This document shows positions 13,501 to 24,571 of a stretch of DNA of 64,000 nucleotides, piece by piece. The number at the start of each line of letters is the position of its first letter. Positions within the stretch are counted from its first letter, which is position 1. The position numbers were made by a program, and so were the translations under genes. The notes below the pieces were generated by a model, which searched no databases, was not told where the DNA came from, and saw only the letters and a list, made by a program, of their open reading frames with translations. Where the stretch lies: assembly GCF_023973825.1 (NCBI RefSeq), contig NC_090121.1, forward strand, positions 472,001 through 536,000, given 5' to 3'. Origin of the DNA: Plasmodium brasilianum. Its lineage: Eukaryota; Apicomplexa; Aconoidasida; Haemosporida; Plasmodiidae.

Positions 13501-16500
13501 TAAATTAGAAGACAAATTGAATATGTCTAAACTATTTGATGCATATGTTTTACAGTCCTATTTAAAAATAAGTGATTTGAAATTATTTAATTTATTATCC
13601 CTTTCATCCCAATCCATATTTGACAAATTCGTTTATTTTAATTATGATAAATATAATGAAAAAGCTAGAATTAATAACAATTTGGCTGTTTCTGAAGAAT
13701 TTAATGACTTCACTCAGAATTTTGATCATGTGTTATTCAAACAACCAAATGATATTTTTTCCAATATGGTGGAAATTAACAAAGTGAAGAAAAAATATTC
13801 AATAGAAATCGGTGGTACCACCTCTATTGGGGGAGATAATATTATATTGGACTCCCAAGAAACAAGCAAAAATGTTACTAGTGTAGGTGAAATTGAAAAA
13901 GAGGAAAGTGTAGCACGTGTGGAGGTGGAAGTACATAAAGAGAAAGAAGTACATAAAGAAAAGGAAGAAGTACATAAAGAAAAGGAAGAAGTGCATAAAG
14001 AAAAGGAAGAAGTACATAAAGAAAAGGAAGAAGTACATAAAGAAAAGGAAGAAGTGCATAAAGAGAAGGAAGAAGTACATAAAGAGAAGGAAGAAGTACA
14101 TAAAGAGAAGGAAGAAGTACATAAAGAGAAGGAAGAAGTACATAAAGAGAAGGAAGAAGTACATGATGATGAAGAGTCTGACAGGGAAGCGGAAAAGCTG
14201 TTCCACGAACTCGAAGAAAGAAACAAGAATAAAAACACACCAACAGATCTATTCGATATTGACAAAATAAACAAAATTAGCAACACAAAATGTACCAATA
14301 TAATAAGTATAAGTAGCTTTAAAAATATATATAATGAAAATTTATTAGATGAGGATTCGTTACTAAAGTTACTAACATATGACTTCTTAAACATGCAGAA
14401 GGATTTACAAGAATTTAACAGTATTATTTTAAGTGATAAATATAAAAAGCTAAAAAATTTTGAAAATATTTTATTATTATATCCTCACTTTAATGATTTC
14501 CAATTAAGAAAATTATCTGAGCTTATATTAGAGAAGTACCATGTAAATATTTGCAAAATGGAAAACAATGATTCGTTTTTTTATTTTTTTGTTAAGTTTC
14601 TATCTCTTTTGAATAATAAAAATCTTATGCTCTGTAGCGTGTGTTTATCGAAAGCGAGTTACTCTGAGGGGGGAAAAGAAGAAAAAAAGGAAGGTGTCAA
14701 GAATGAAGCAATTTTAGTAAATAGCCGCAAAGATAGTAACAATAACAGCAGCGCTAATATTAACAGTAATACTAACAGCAACGGTAATACTAGCAGCAAC
14801 AGTAACGCTAATTGCAGCAGTAACTGTAATAACAACACGGCCCTCCTGAGAAGCAGCAAATTAAGAAGCAGTGCGTACGGGATGCATATAAATGAAAAAG
14901 TAGAAAACAAAAAAGAAAGAAGACTTGGGTCCTTAAGCGTTTTAAAAAAATGTTCCGTTTGTAATGTATTTATATGTTACTTCTGTTGTCATAGAATGAA
15001 CTTAGATATAATTAAAAATTATATAAATGAAGACACGAAATTCAAGCATAATAATAATAATATCAGTATTAGGAAAGTTGAAAAGGTAAAAAACCCTTTG
15101 CGCACAAACAGGGTAGGAAGACCAAGTAAAAACAAACCTAAATTGGATGCACAGCAAGTAGGTCAAGCAAATGGAGTAATACAACCAAACGGGGGAAAGC
15201 AGCCAAATGAAGAAGAAGCCCAATTTGTTGTTAGCCCTGATCCATCCATGAATGAAAAGGATAATAAAGTTAATTTGTCCGATGCTAACAATAACAGTAG
15301 TAATAATAATGCTGAATTCTATGTTGACAAAATGCAAAATATGAATGATCCAAATGATAAAGATAAGTCGAAAGATGCACAAAGTCAAGGGGAAAACAAA
15401 GATGCTACCCACTTCACTGAAAAAGATATCAACAAGGAGGACGTTAATGGTAGCGTCAGCATAATTCATAATACCAGGATAAATGACAAGAACACTACAG
15501 AGGATAATAATAAGAGTGACAGTAACGACAACCACAATAGAAATAGCAGTAACAGTATTAGTAACAGTAATAGTAACAGTAATAGTAACAATAACCATAA
15601 AGCGCAGGGCGAAAACGTAGACAACAACGACTATGTGTATGAAAGGGGAGCAGATACGAGAAAGATGGTGGATGTGCACAATGAAACGTGTGATATGCAT
15701 ATTAAAGATGCGCATATAGAAACCACCACAGATATACCAAATAAGAATAAAGAAGGTATAAATGAAAATTCTCCTACGAGAAAAGAAAACGTAGTTAATG
15801 TAAATGATGCAGAAGGTATATATACAAGAAGTACGAAAGCGCACAATAATTTAAGTAGTAGTAACCTTATTAACAAGAACGAAAATGAAAACGATTTCGT
15901 ATGTCCTAGGTGTAAATATTTTAAGGTAAAGAAAAAAATAGGTTTCTGTTCGTACTGCCCTAGATTAGATGGATTTTTAAATTGTTTTGAAGATAAGGCA
16001 AAAAAAGAATTATTATTTGTTCATCCAAAATGTCTAGAATACGTAAATACAGTATATTCTAAAAAAAACAATATTAATGAAATAAAAACAGGCTGTAATA
16101 AAAAAGTGTGTAGTTATTGTAGAATTAAACATGGTATTGTTATAACTTGTAGTAATACAGATTGTGATGTGTCTTTTCATATTTCATGTGGAATATTATT
16201 AGGATGTAAGATGGATAACTTTTTTGGTAGAGTCGATATTTATAATCCTAAGAAAGCATATTGTTTTAAGCATACATTCCAATATTGTAAAAAAAACACA
16301 ATAGTGAATTTTATTAATACGAATAAATTATTTTTTTTTGAAAATTTTTTATATTTCCCGTTCAATCATTTGTATAATTTTCTTTTGGGTACATATGTCT
16401 TCAATTATTTAAATAAAAAATGCATAAACCATTTAATGAAACCGATAAAAATAGAAGAGCATCCATCCATTAATACCATTTTTGAAAAAACACAACTGAA

Positions 16501-16903
16501 TGTTATGAAGAGAAATGCAAATATGTCATCCAATGATTTTAGAAAAGTGCACAGAAAGAAAATATGTTTAAGTAACGACAATGATGACGGGCATTATATA
16601 GATATAACATTTAACAACGATACCTCTATTCATAAAGACTTGAAATTCTTAATAGATGAACATTCAAGAACACCATCTAATACTCTAACAAATATACAGG
16701 ACGATGTTAAAAATGAGAGCAATTTCTCCAGCTATGTAAATAAAGCAAATAATGATAGTAACAACAACAATAACAACAACAACAATAATAATAACAATAA
16801 TAGTAATAACAATAATAGTAATAATAATAATAACACTACTACTACTACTACTGCTACTACTACTACTACTACTACTACTAATAATAATAATAATAATAAC
16901 AAT

Positions 16904-16970
<67 letters not shown>

Positions 16971-16975
16971 TTAAT

Positions 16976-17030
<55 letters not shown>

Positions 17031-18235
17031 TTAATAATAATATTAATAATAGTAATAGTAATAGTGATAATATTAATAGTAATAGTAATGATATTAATTG
17101 TAATAGTAATATTCTAATATCAAATAAAAATAACAACATACATTTAGAATCAGACTATTCTAATAACCTACTTATGACCCCACCAATAAACGCAAGATTT
17201 AAAAACGACGTTATTTTTATTGATGACAATGTGACTGAAAGTGCTGTGTCTGTATTATCAGAAAATGAAACAGAAGAACTTCGATCTTTTCAAAATGTTT
17301 CATTTTTTAATTCTAAAGGGTATGCACACATAAACAATATTGTTAATAATAGCTACATGCAATATATGAGGAAAATTCCTGACAGTCCGAATGGTATTAT
17401 ACCATTCTTTAACTATAATGGTAATAACAACATGATGGCGAACAATAGCATGACAAGTAACAACATGCCAGCAAGTAACAACTTGTATAACTATTCTAAC
17501 ACAAAATATGAAGATAGTAAAAATACGAAAAATGCGTTTGCTCATATAAATGATAAGTATAACCATTTAGAAAAAAAGAGAAAGAAATATGTGCTGCAAA
17601 CCAATAATAATAATATTGACGGAGTGAGAAAAAGTAGTCAAAACGATGTTAACACAAATATCAAATGGGACAATAGTAGTAATAACAACACAGAGATAAA
17701 AATAGATGGTAGGAAAAAAAGAAGATATAGAAAAAATAAAAATAGTAACACTAGTAACAATACTAACAAGGTGGGAGGTGATTCAAATTTAAGCACTTTT
17801 AATAACGTACATAATAACGAACAGGCTGCATTTGCTCATTCAAATAATAATATTGCAAGTACAGACAAACGACATCATTTTGATGATAGTGCGAATAATA
17901 CCAACGTTTTCAACGGCTTAATCAAAAAGGATAAAATTGAAATAGAAAAATTGGAAAATACTGAAGGTGAGCATGTAAAAATGGATGCAAATTTAATAAA
18001 AGAAGTAAAATCAAATATAAAAAAAGATGAAGAAATTAAGGAAGAACAAATATTTTGCCCTGTATGTAAATGTTTTTACGAAGAATTAAGTGATGGTTCA
18101 CCAGCTGATGGGTTAAATTGGATTGGTTGTGATAAATGTGAAAAATGGTATCACTGGATTTGCTGTAAATATTCTATTGACAATCCCCCTGATATGGATA
18201 ACGACTGGTATTGTAGCACTTGCTTAAATAGTTAA
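4551..18235 (+). CDS. PHD1: PHD finger protein PHD1-like chromatin reader (apparent frameshift at poly-A 8397-8423)
   Basis: Two overlapping frames, 4551-8450 and about 8397-18235, form one gene of about 4,560 aa if one A is added to, or two removed from, a 27-A run coding for Lys. I take ATG 4551 as the start; ATG 4554 follows directly. The N-terminal third is Asn/Ser-rich with no domain I recognise. The second part has a C4HC3 PHD finger split by about 320 residues (CNIC...CDCC...MHSFC at 10732-10820, closing CPLC near 11790). It also has an extended PHD at 13105-13430, Cys pairs at 14630-14650 and 14950-14990, a second extended PHD at 15898-16290, and a compact C-terminal PHD at 18052-18228 (CPVC, CDKC, WYHWIC, CSTC). 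AT-hook-like RGRP and VGRP motifs lie near 12580 and 15112. In P. falciparum, PHD1 works with GCN5 and ADA2 in a histone acetyltransferase complex and reads methylated H3K4; that role is inferred here from domain layout and neighbours. Confidence 0.85.
5455..5700 (+). repeat. degenerate 18-bp repeat coding for (GFNNVS)n inside PHD1
   Basis: Roughly a dozen imperfect hexapeptide copies of the form G-F-N-N-V-S/G. The unit is a multiple of three and stays in frame. It lies in the Asn-rich N-terminal part of the protein, with synonymous and conservative changes between copies, so it is older than the near-identical arrays further on. Confidence 0.85.
8397..8423 (+). other. 27-A homopolymer at the PHD1 frame break
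   Basis: An uninterrupted A27 encodes poly-Lys in either frame. The upstream frame runs into TAG at 8448-8450, while the downstream frame is open through the same run and continues to 18235. One added or two deleted A residues join them. The most likely cause is a homopolymer length error; true polymorphism or slippage is the alternative. Confidence 0.9.
8735..8910 (+). repeat. Glu/Ala/Lys-rich imperfect repeat (EANEAKEANEAKE) inside PHD1
   Basis: Alternating units built on GAAGCGAAAGAA and GAAGTGGAAGAA give a charged, likely helical stretch of EANEAKE and EVKETKE just after the frame junction. Confidence 0.85.
9661..10066 (+). repeat. 24-bp minisatellite coding for octapeptide NPMLSPVH inside PHD1
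   Basis: Eight near-identical copies of NPMLSPVH are followed by five NPMLNPV(H/Q)-type copies and then increasingly degenerate ones (NPMISPVH, NSLLNLMH, NPLHNTVL). The gradient from perfect 5' copies to decayed 3' copies suggests recent expansion at the 5' side. The unit length keeps frame and leaves several other frames open, producing false ORFs on both strands. Confidence 0.95.
13931..14160 (+). repeat. 21-bp minisatellite coding for heptad EVHKEKE inside PHD1
   Basis: Eleven copies of VHKEKE(E), ending with a VHDDEE variant. Copies vary only at synonymous positions (GTACAT or GTGCAT, GAGAAG or GAAAAG). Seven-residue periodicity with charged residues predicts a single alpha helix or coiled coil between the zinc-binding regions. 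Confidence 0.95.
16755..17110 (+). repeat. (AAT/AAC)n poly-Asn with embedded (ACT)n poly-Thr tract inside PHD1
   Basis: About 100 codons of Asn, broken by a Thr run at roughly 16835-16880 where the trinucleotide switches from AAT/AAC to ACT and back. It sits between the second extended PHD and the C-terminal PHD and is probably disordered. Confidence 0.95.
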
Positions 18236-19337
18236 TTCCTTTTTATAATGAAAAAAAAAGAAAACGAAAAAGAAAAAAGTATACATGCTGAAGAATTGTA
18301 TATCCGAAATAATGTTAGCGCAACCCTTTTTTCGTTGTCACTTTTTTATGTTTTAAAATTATTTTATTTTTTAAATTTTTCGTGCTCCCTTTTGCGTTTC
18401 CACCTTTATTGTTTTTATCCCCATCTTTTTTTTTATTCATATTTCACGTATTTTTAAATGCATTTATATGCATGTATATATATATATATATATTTAAATC
18501 CACATTCTTAGCGCAATTGTGTAATCGTAAAGTATTACATATTTTATATGCTCATTCCTGAATAGTCTATTTAACTATTTATTAAATTAAAAAAAAGAAA
18601 AGATATTATAATATATAATTATAGATGAGTAATGAAGTTATTCCGTTTCATTTCTTTTTTTTTAATAAAATATGTCTCTTGTTTTTTGTCCTCGCGTTTT
18701 CTTGTTTTAACTTTTGATTTTAATTTTCATTATGCCGTATTGTAGGTTGTACTCGCATATATATATATACATGTAGTTGTATATATATGTGCATAAACAC
18801 GTCATACTCACGTATTTGTATTCAATTATTTATTTAAATCCATATGTACTTCATATATAAACTCCTTTTCATTTTTAAACTTTCAAGCTACAAAAAATAA
18901 ATTTTTCCTTTCTATTTCCCCTTTAATGAATGTCATAAAGTACGGTTATCATCTTTAAACATGCCTTCAAATTTTAAACTCACTTTTGTACATTTTCTCA
19001 ATATTGTTTAAACTTAGATTAATTTTCTTAATTTTAAAGCAACAAAACAAAAATATATTTTAAGTTTATAAAAGGAAAAAAGTTTTATGTATAAACTATA
19101 TATATATATTACAAAAGTTCATTGCAATTGATGGGCATGATTTGCCAAGAAATTTAAAATATGTGTAGAAATGGGTGTAATATATGCATTAAAGCAATAC
19201 AATAAAAAAAAAAAAAAATTTCCATTTTTTGTGGACATAAATATGAACAGTGAAAAAACAATGAGTTAGCATATTCATGGAATGAATAAATGGGTAATTC
19301 GATTTGTTAAAATTTGCTTCAAAATATATACATATAC

Positions 19338-19371
<34 letters not shown>

Positions 19372-19855
19372 ACATGATAAACACAGGTGCACGAGCTGAC
19401 CATTTTTAAATGGGCTCACGCGAGGCTCTTTTTCTTCTACAACTGGGATGCTTTTTTGCCATTTCTTAAATCTTTAGAATTAAAAAATAGTATAAAAAAC
19501 CACAAATAGTATAGGTAAATGAGTAACTTAAAAAGTTAAGTTTGATTCTATGGGTGCTTATTTTTGTACCTATTTGTGTATGTCTATGGTTATATCTATG
19601 TACATACCCATTTTTTTTGCGTTCATAAAATCGAGCTTAAGGCAAATTCTATTGTTTTAATGAAACGACACAAATGCATATAGCGCTAACAACTTATTTG
19701 AACAATTAAAATGCTCTTACTAATTCAATAAATATGGTGTCTCATATGTAATTAACATACATATATATAATATATATGACCATATAATATATAAAATATA
19801 AAATAAATAAAATAAAACTTTTCGCAAAAGATATGTGTTCAACTAGCTAAAGCTG
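18236..19855. other. intergenic region between convergent PHD1 and XPG-family genes
   Basis: About 1.6 kb of convergent 3' flanks with poly-T and (TA)n tracts. I see no gene. A 3' exon of the nuclease gene could lie here if the GTATTT donor near its stop is used. Confidence 0.75.
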
Positions 19856-21088
19856 TTAATATGAATTAAAAAATACCTTCCTTGCTTGTTCATAAGTAAA
19901 TTCATTAACAATATAATCATCTAATGACATAGTTATTTCATTTAATTTTTGATTAAAGAGCTTGGAATTACTATATTTGTTAAAAGCACTTGATTCTAAA
20001 AACGATTCTATTGTTTTGTATTTTTTGATAATTTCATGAGCTTTTACGGGACCAATTCCAGGTATTTTTGCACTATAATCACATCCAGACAAAATACAAA
20101 AATCTATGAACTGTTCATAATTTATATTTAATTCACTCAAAAGCTCATCTTTATTAATTATATGTCTTTTTTTTTTATTAGTTACAAATCTTATTAAATT
20201 TGGAGCTCCAAATGCTAGAGCATCCGTATCATCTGAAACAACGACATCTTTCTCGTGCGAGCACTGTATTGCACACTCTTTCTCTGCATCATTTTTTGTT
20301 ATAAAAATAGGAATTTTTTCTAATAGCAAATAATTGTAAATATCATTTGCTGTTTTAGAATTAATTTTTATAAAAATGTTCTTTTTAAATAAATCATCAA
20401 CGCCATCTTCATCAACAATTATTTCAAATTTTCTTTTTTTCGAGTTTTTTTTTTTACATATATTGTTTATACTAATCTTTTTCTCGCAAATATGTTTATT
20501 CACGTTTCCATTTGTTTCGTCCTTACTACTACTGCTTCCAATGCTGCTACTATCGCTACTACTACCACTACTTTTACCGCTGCTACAATTTCTACTGTTA
20601 CAACTATTTAAACCACTTTCACTTAATGACTGCGAATTGGCGGAAGCATCCTTCTTTGATGTGTCTACATTTAAGATGTCAAATAAATTTCTTTTTTTTC
20701 GAATGGAATCTCTTTCTTTCCATACATGCTTTTTACACTTGTAATCAACTGGTTGTAATTCACATCTAGCGCCAATATCTTCAATTATATAGAGTGTATT
20801 AATTTTTAAAGATTTAAAATATTCATGTTGATTCTTTAGTAACTGTATACTCTTTTTAATAATGTACTGTCTTATTAATAGATGAGTAGTTAACTCATTA
20901 GATTTATATTTACTTTCACGATTTTTATCATTTAATATGTGTTTCCAAGCAACATACATAAATTTATAAATAAAGAACGTCCCATCAATTATGAATTTCT
21001 TTCCCTTGAAACTCTTTATATCATCTATTCTTTTAATGGTATTTGGAATTTTCTTACTTATAAATTGTATGAATCCTTTAATGGTCAT
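19856..21088 (-). CDS. XPG/FEN1-family structure-specific nuclease, putative
   Basis: A 410-aa protein beginning MTIKGFIQFI with ATG complementary to 21086-21088. N-terminal XPG block: FKGKKFIIDGTFFIYKF carries the first metal-binding Asp. I block: DAEKECAIQC supplies two Glu, and SDDTDALAFGAP two Asp. A helix-3-turn-helix follows with GCDYSAKIPGIGPVKA (Asp plus the DNA-backbone-binding hairpin). All expected acidic residues are present, so it should be catalytic. A Ser/Asn-rich insert (about residues 150-225) separates the two halves. The start differs from the invariant MGI of canonical FEN1, and there is no PCNA-binding tail, so it is a divergent RAD2-family member, not the housekeeping FEN1. 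It ends soon after the H3TH; an in-frame AAG|GTATTT near the stop could be a splice donor to a further exon that I could not locate. A role in DNA repair or replication is inferred from the family. Confidence 0.82.
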   Translation of the reverse strand: MTIKGFIQFISKKIPNTIKRIDDIKSFKGKKFIIDGTFFIYKFMYVAWKHILNDKNRESKYKSNELTTHLLIRQYIIKKSIQLLKNQHEYFKSLKINTLYIIEDIGARCELQPVDYKCKKHVWKERDSIRKKRNLFDILNVDTSKKDASANSQSLSESGLNSCNSRNCSSGKSSGSSSDSSSIGSSSSKDETNGNVNKHICEKKISINNICKKKNSKKRKFEIIVDEDGVDDLFKKNIFIKINSKTANDIYNYLLLEKIPIFITKNDAEKECAIQCSHEKDVVVSDDTDALAFGAPNLIRFVTNKKKRHIINKDELLSELNINYEQFIDFCILSGCDYSAKIPGIGPVKAHEIIKKYKTIESFLESSAFNKYSNSKLFNQKLNEITMSLDDYIVNEFTYEQARKVFFNSY

Positions 21089-22431
21089 AATATTTCGTAA
21101 CTTCTATTTAGAAAGTGACCAACGTGTTAGCGTACCATATTTTCTACATATATGCATACACACACGCGCATATATATATATATGCATATGTGCTCGTATG
21201 CTCCTAGTTATATATTACAGACGAAACGGCATACAGCTGATTAAGCAAATGAACATGGTACTATAAAAACTTTGTAAAAATTTTACAAATATTGTTTTAT
21301 TTTTAGCAAAACAATATCTATTTGACAAAACTAATTTGAAAAAATATGTATACTTTTTTTTTTTTTTTCTTTTATCTTTGTATTTTCTAAAACAAGTACG
21401 CTTTTTACTTAACCTATGGGAATCATATAATTGCGCTTGAATATATTATGAAACGTTTCTTTGCAAAAAAACATTCAAGCCGAAACTATGCTTCCATACT
21501 ATATAAGTTAATTTAGCAAAAATATAAAAACCATTATATTCATGTTGGAGTTATATTTATAATATGATGTGTGCAAAAAAAAAAAAAAAAAAAAAAAAAA
21601 GTTGATTCTCTCTTATTTTCTTCAGTTTTTCCATTTTATTTTACTATTACAAATAGCACAAAAATATAGCCGCTCCCGTTCATTTTAGAAGAAGCAAAAT
21701 TTTCTCATCATAAAAGGGAACGTTTTTAGTTGCAATTTTTTTAACATTTACATTTAAATAAAAATAAAATTAAGGAAAAGCCGCACATATATATATATAA
21801 ATATGTACATATACCCGTTGCTCAGACCTGAATGAAGCTGACTAAATTTTCTGATAACTTAACCGATTATTCTATGAATAGAATTTTATCCATTTCAACT
21901 AATAATCATTTTATACAAGAATATAAAATTTTAGAAAAAACAAAAAAAAATAAAAATAAAGAGCAAAAAAAATATAAAAATTTTTACTGTTCGATTACAT
22001 TCTTTTTCAATTTGTTAAACACCTCAAAAAAAAAAAAAAAAAGAAAAAAATTTTGTGCATAATATTAGCTTCATACAGTATTTTGAATAATATTGTTCTT
22101 TTTAGTTTTTCTCAGTTACATGTATATATATATATATGTCCCATTAAGCGTTCAGTTGTGTGTTCATCCATATGTTCACTAGTGTTAGCGTTTCACAAGG
22201 TGAGTTCCTTTATTCCGCTTCTCGATTGTAACAGAATATGGTATACGGAATAATAATTCATTCTGCAGAATGTCATGAAAAATTGTACTTTAGTTCTTAC
22301 TATAGCATAGAGAGCAATGACAAAAACCAATACGTTAGACAACAAGTAAAAAAGGGAAAAAAAAAAAAAAAAATTATAATTTCATATATCATACCTTGAT
22401 ATTTGGTTTACCCAAATTTTTGTAGACCATT
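21089..22431. other. bidirectional upstream region between divergent nuclease and six-exon gene
   Basis: About 1.3 kb between two genes transcribed away from each other. It includes an A27-class run near 21577-21600. A strong donor-like CACAAG|GTGAGT at 22199/22200 pairs with TTTTGTAG ending at 22424, just before the next start codon, suggesting a 225-bp 5' UTR intron of the downstream gene. A short ATG frame at 21832 is not clearly joined to anything. Confidence 0.6.
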
Positions 22432-23282
22432 ATGAAGAGAGTTATTGAGGAAATAAAATATTATGAAGAAAGCAAAGAAATTTTTGAAAATACCACTAAA
22501 AATAACAAAGAAAAGTATTTTGATTTAATCGGAAAGTTCCTTTCAAAGTAACTACGAAACACTGACACGTGTAGGGTGTATGTGTGCTAGCGTAGATATG
22601 AATACATGTTTGTGTAAATATATATGCTTGCTCGTGTTTATGTATATCTGTATGGACATGCATACATAGACTTAAACCCCTTTACAATTAGTAGGAACGC
22701 AAATAATACTATAAAAATAGAAAGCGAGGGCTTCTTCAGAATTGTTGATCCTTCTTTGTTCAAAAATAAAATCAATATTATGTGGAAGGTTTTAAACAAG
22801 TAGTACTACATTTATTATTTATTTAATATATATTAACGTGCAACACCTTAAAACATTTTTTTGTACTTTTCCCTTACCAGGATATGCTATACTTTGGTGC
22901 TTTTTACTCATGAAAATATACACCTGGTTTGAAAATAAAAAAAGGAAAAAAAAGCTCAACACAATACGTTACATTACAATACGATACAGTACAATTCAAT
23001 ATAAATTTCTTTTTTATGTACTTACAAAAAATTACCAAAAAAAAATTATGCAGGCGGATTATTTCCTTCATACGTTCATTATTACCTTAAGGGAACGCAA
23101 CGATAAAATAAAAAAAAATATGAGAAATAATACGGTTAAAAAATTATTCTATACATGTCCATTAACAAAACAGTGTATAATATTAATATGTTACATACAT
23201 TCTTGCGAAAAAAATACAATTACACAGAAATATTTACTTATCCTTAGAAGGACAATACGAAATAAAATAATAATAATATGTG

Positions 23283-23326
<44 letters not shown>

Positions 23327-23746
23327 CCGTTTCTCAAACACTTTCAATAATGACCCTTATTGCAAAATGAAGTGATAAAACATTCGCAAATTATTGTTAT
23401 CCATGAATTAATAAAATTTTCCCCTTTTTGACATCGTTATCCTTATTTTTATAGAATTTATTTAATCCGGACACAGTGCTAGCTATACTGTACTTCTTCC
23501 TTCCAAGTTACTAAAATTTTAAGATCCTTATGTGGGCATGTACATTTTTGTCCTTATAAACGTGTGCATATTTTTTAATGCCCATATGCACACCTACACA
23601 ACATGTACCCTTCATGTATATTCCCATGTGTAGAAGGACAGCTGATGCTAATTAATCAGAATTACACAAAATTTTTGAACAATGAAGTCAACAAGTTTCT
23701 AGAAGAGCAGGCGAAAGTGAAAACCAAAGACTACAAAATTGAATAA
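22432..23746 (+). CDS. unrecognised protein, six-exon gene (170 aa), exon model from splice signals
   Basis: Six short frames join through GT-AG introns with matching phases: 22432-22547, 22695-22799, 22881-22926, 23054-23134, 23455-23506 and 23634-23746, giving 513 nt including TAA. The protein starts MKRVIEEIKYYEES, continues FFRIVDPSLFKNKINIMWKV, has a hydrophobic middle (CYTLVLF, YFLHTFII, then FNPDTVLAILYFFLP) and ends with a charged helix (NNEVNKFLEEQAKVKTK). Exons 1, 2 and 6 have strong, non-repetitive coding character; exons 3 and 4 and their donors (GTTTGA, GTTAAA) are the weakest links. I do not recognise a family. The helical, charged-hydrophobic make-up suggests a small alpha-helical subunit of a complex. 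Donors and acceptors are all GT-AG and introns range from 81 to 320 bp. Confidence 0.55.
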
Positions 23747-24571
23747 AGCTAAAGAGAATTATATATGGTAAATCATCAGTTTGTTATGTATATATATGTA
23801 TATTTATATGATGAATGTACACATAACTATTATAGAATTAGCACTGTAAGAAAACAGTTACAACTACTTATATATTTCTAATGGCTTTACATAAAAAGGA
23901 CTTTATTATAATACAGTACAAACATATTTTTACACGTACTTTTTTTTCTCGAGTGTTATGCATGCCCGGTATGTTGCGCATTAAGCCATATATATGTACA
24001 GACATGTATACGTACGTGTAATGCACATATGTGTATTTTCCATGACCCAAAGTACTCTTCCATATTTCAAAGGAGAGACGGCGTTTTATTGCATTGTGAT
24101 ATTTTCAAGGAATGAATTTTTTTAGTATACACAATATTTATCTTTAAAAACGCTTCTTTTTTTTTTTTACATTTTTCGTACGTGTGATTTGTATTATATT
24201 TAAGGCAGAAAAAAAAAATACAAATGTACAGGCATACATATATATATATATATATGTACGTATAACCAAAAAGTTCACAACTGAACGGAAGGATCAAACT
24301 TTACTTCACTTCGTTCCATTTCAAAATAAATGGCAAACTTCCTGTATCTGCCTTATTGCGTTTTTTTTATTAAACAAATTCTTGAAAAAAAGAAAATTCA
24401 CTTCGTCCAGTAACACAGATTAGCATGTTTGCACGTGTGTGCAAACACATTTACATGCACAAATGTATACATGCGCAAATGCATACATGCGCAAATACAT
24501 TCATACACGCGTACACACGCACATGGACATATAAATGCATACATATATAATCGGCTAAACACCGAAGCCCC
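23747..24571. other. intergenic region between convergent genes
   Basis: About 0.8 kb of 3' flank shared by the six-exon gene (+) and RPT2 (-). It has CA/TG-rich simple sequence near 24430-24545. No gene is seen. Confidence 0.75.

Noticed and set aside
16732..17139. Antisense Leu-rich frame of 135 codons
   Set aside because: It is the complement of the (AAT)n poly-Asn tract in PHD1 and has no independent coding signal.
21832..22062. Plus-strand 76-codon frame starting MKLTKFSDNLTDYS as first exon of the six-exon gene
   Set aside because: The first 35 residues look plausible, but I found no GT donor that joins it in phase to any downstream exon. It then runs into poly-Lys and stops.
22838..23350. 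Single 170-codon plus-strand frame MQHLKTFFCTF... ending in a Tyr-Ile run
   Set aside because: Its 3' part is (TA)n. Two segments of it are better explained as exons 3 and 4 of the spliced gene, exon 3 in another frame.
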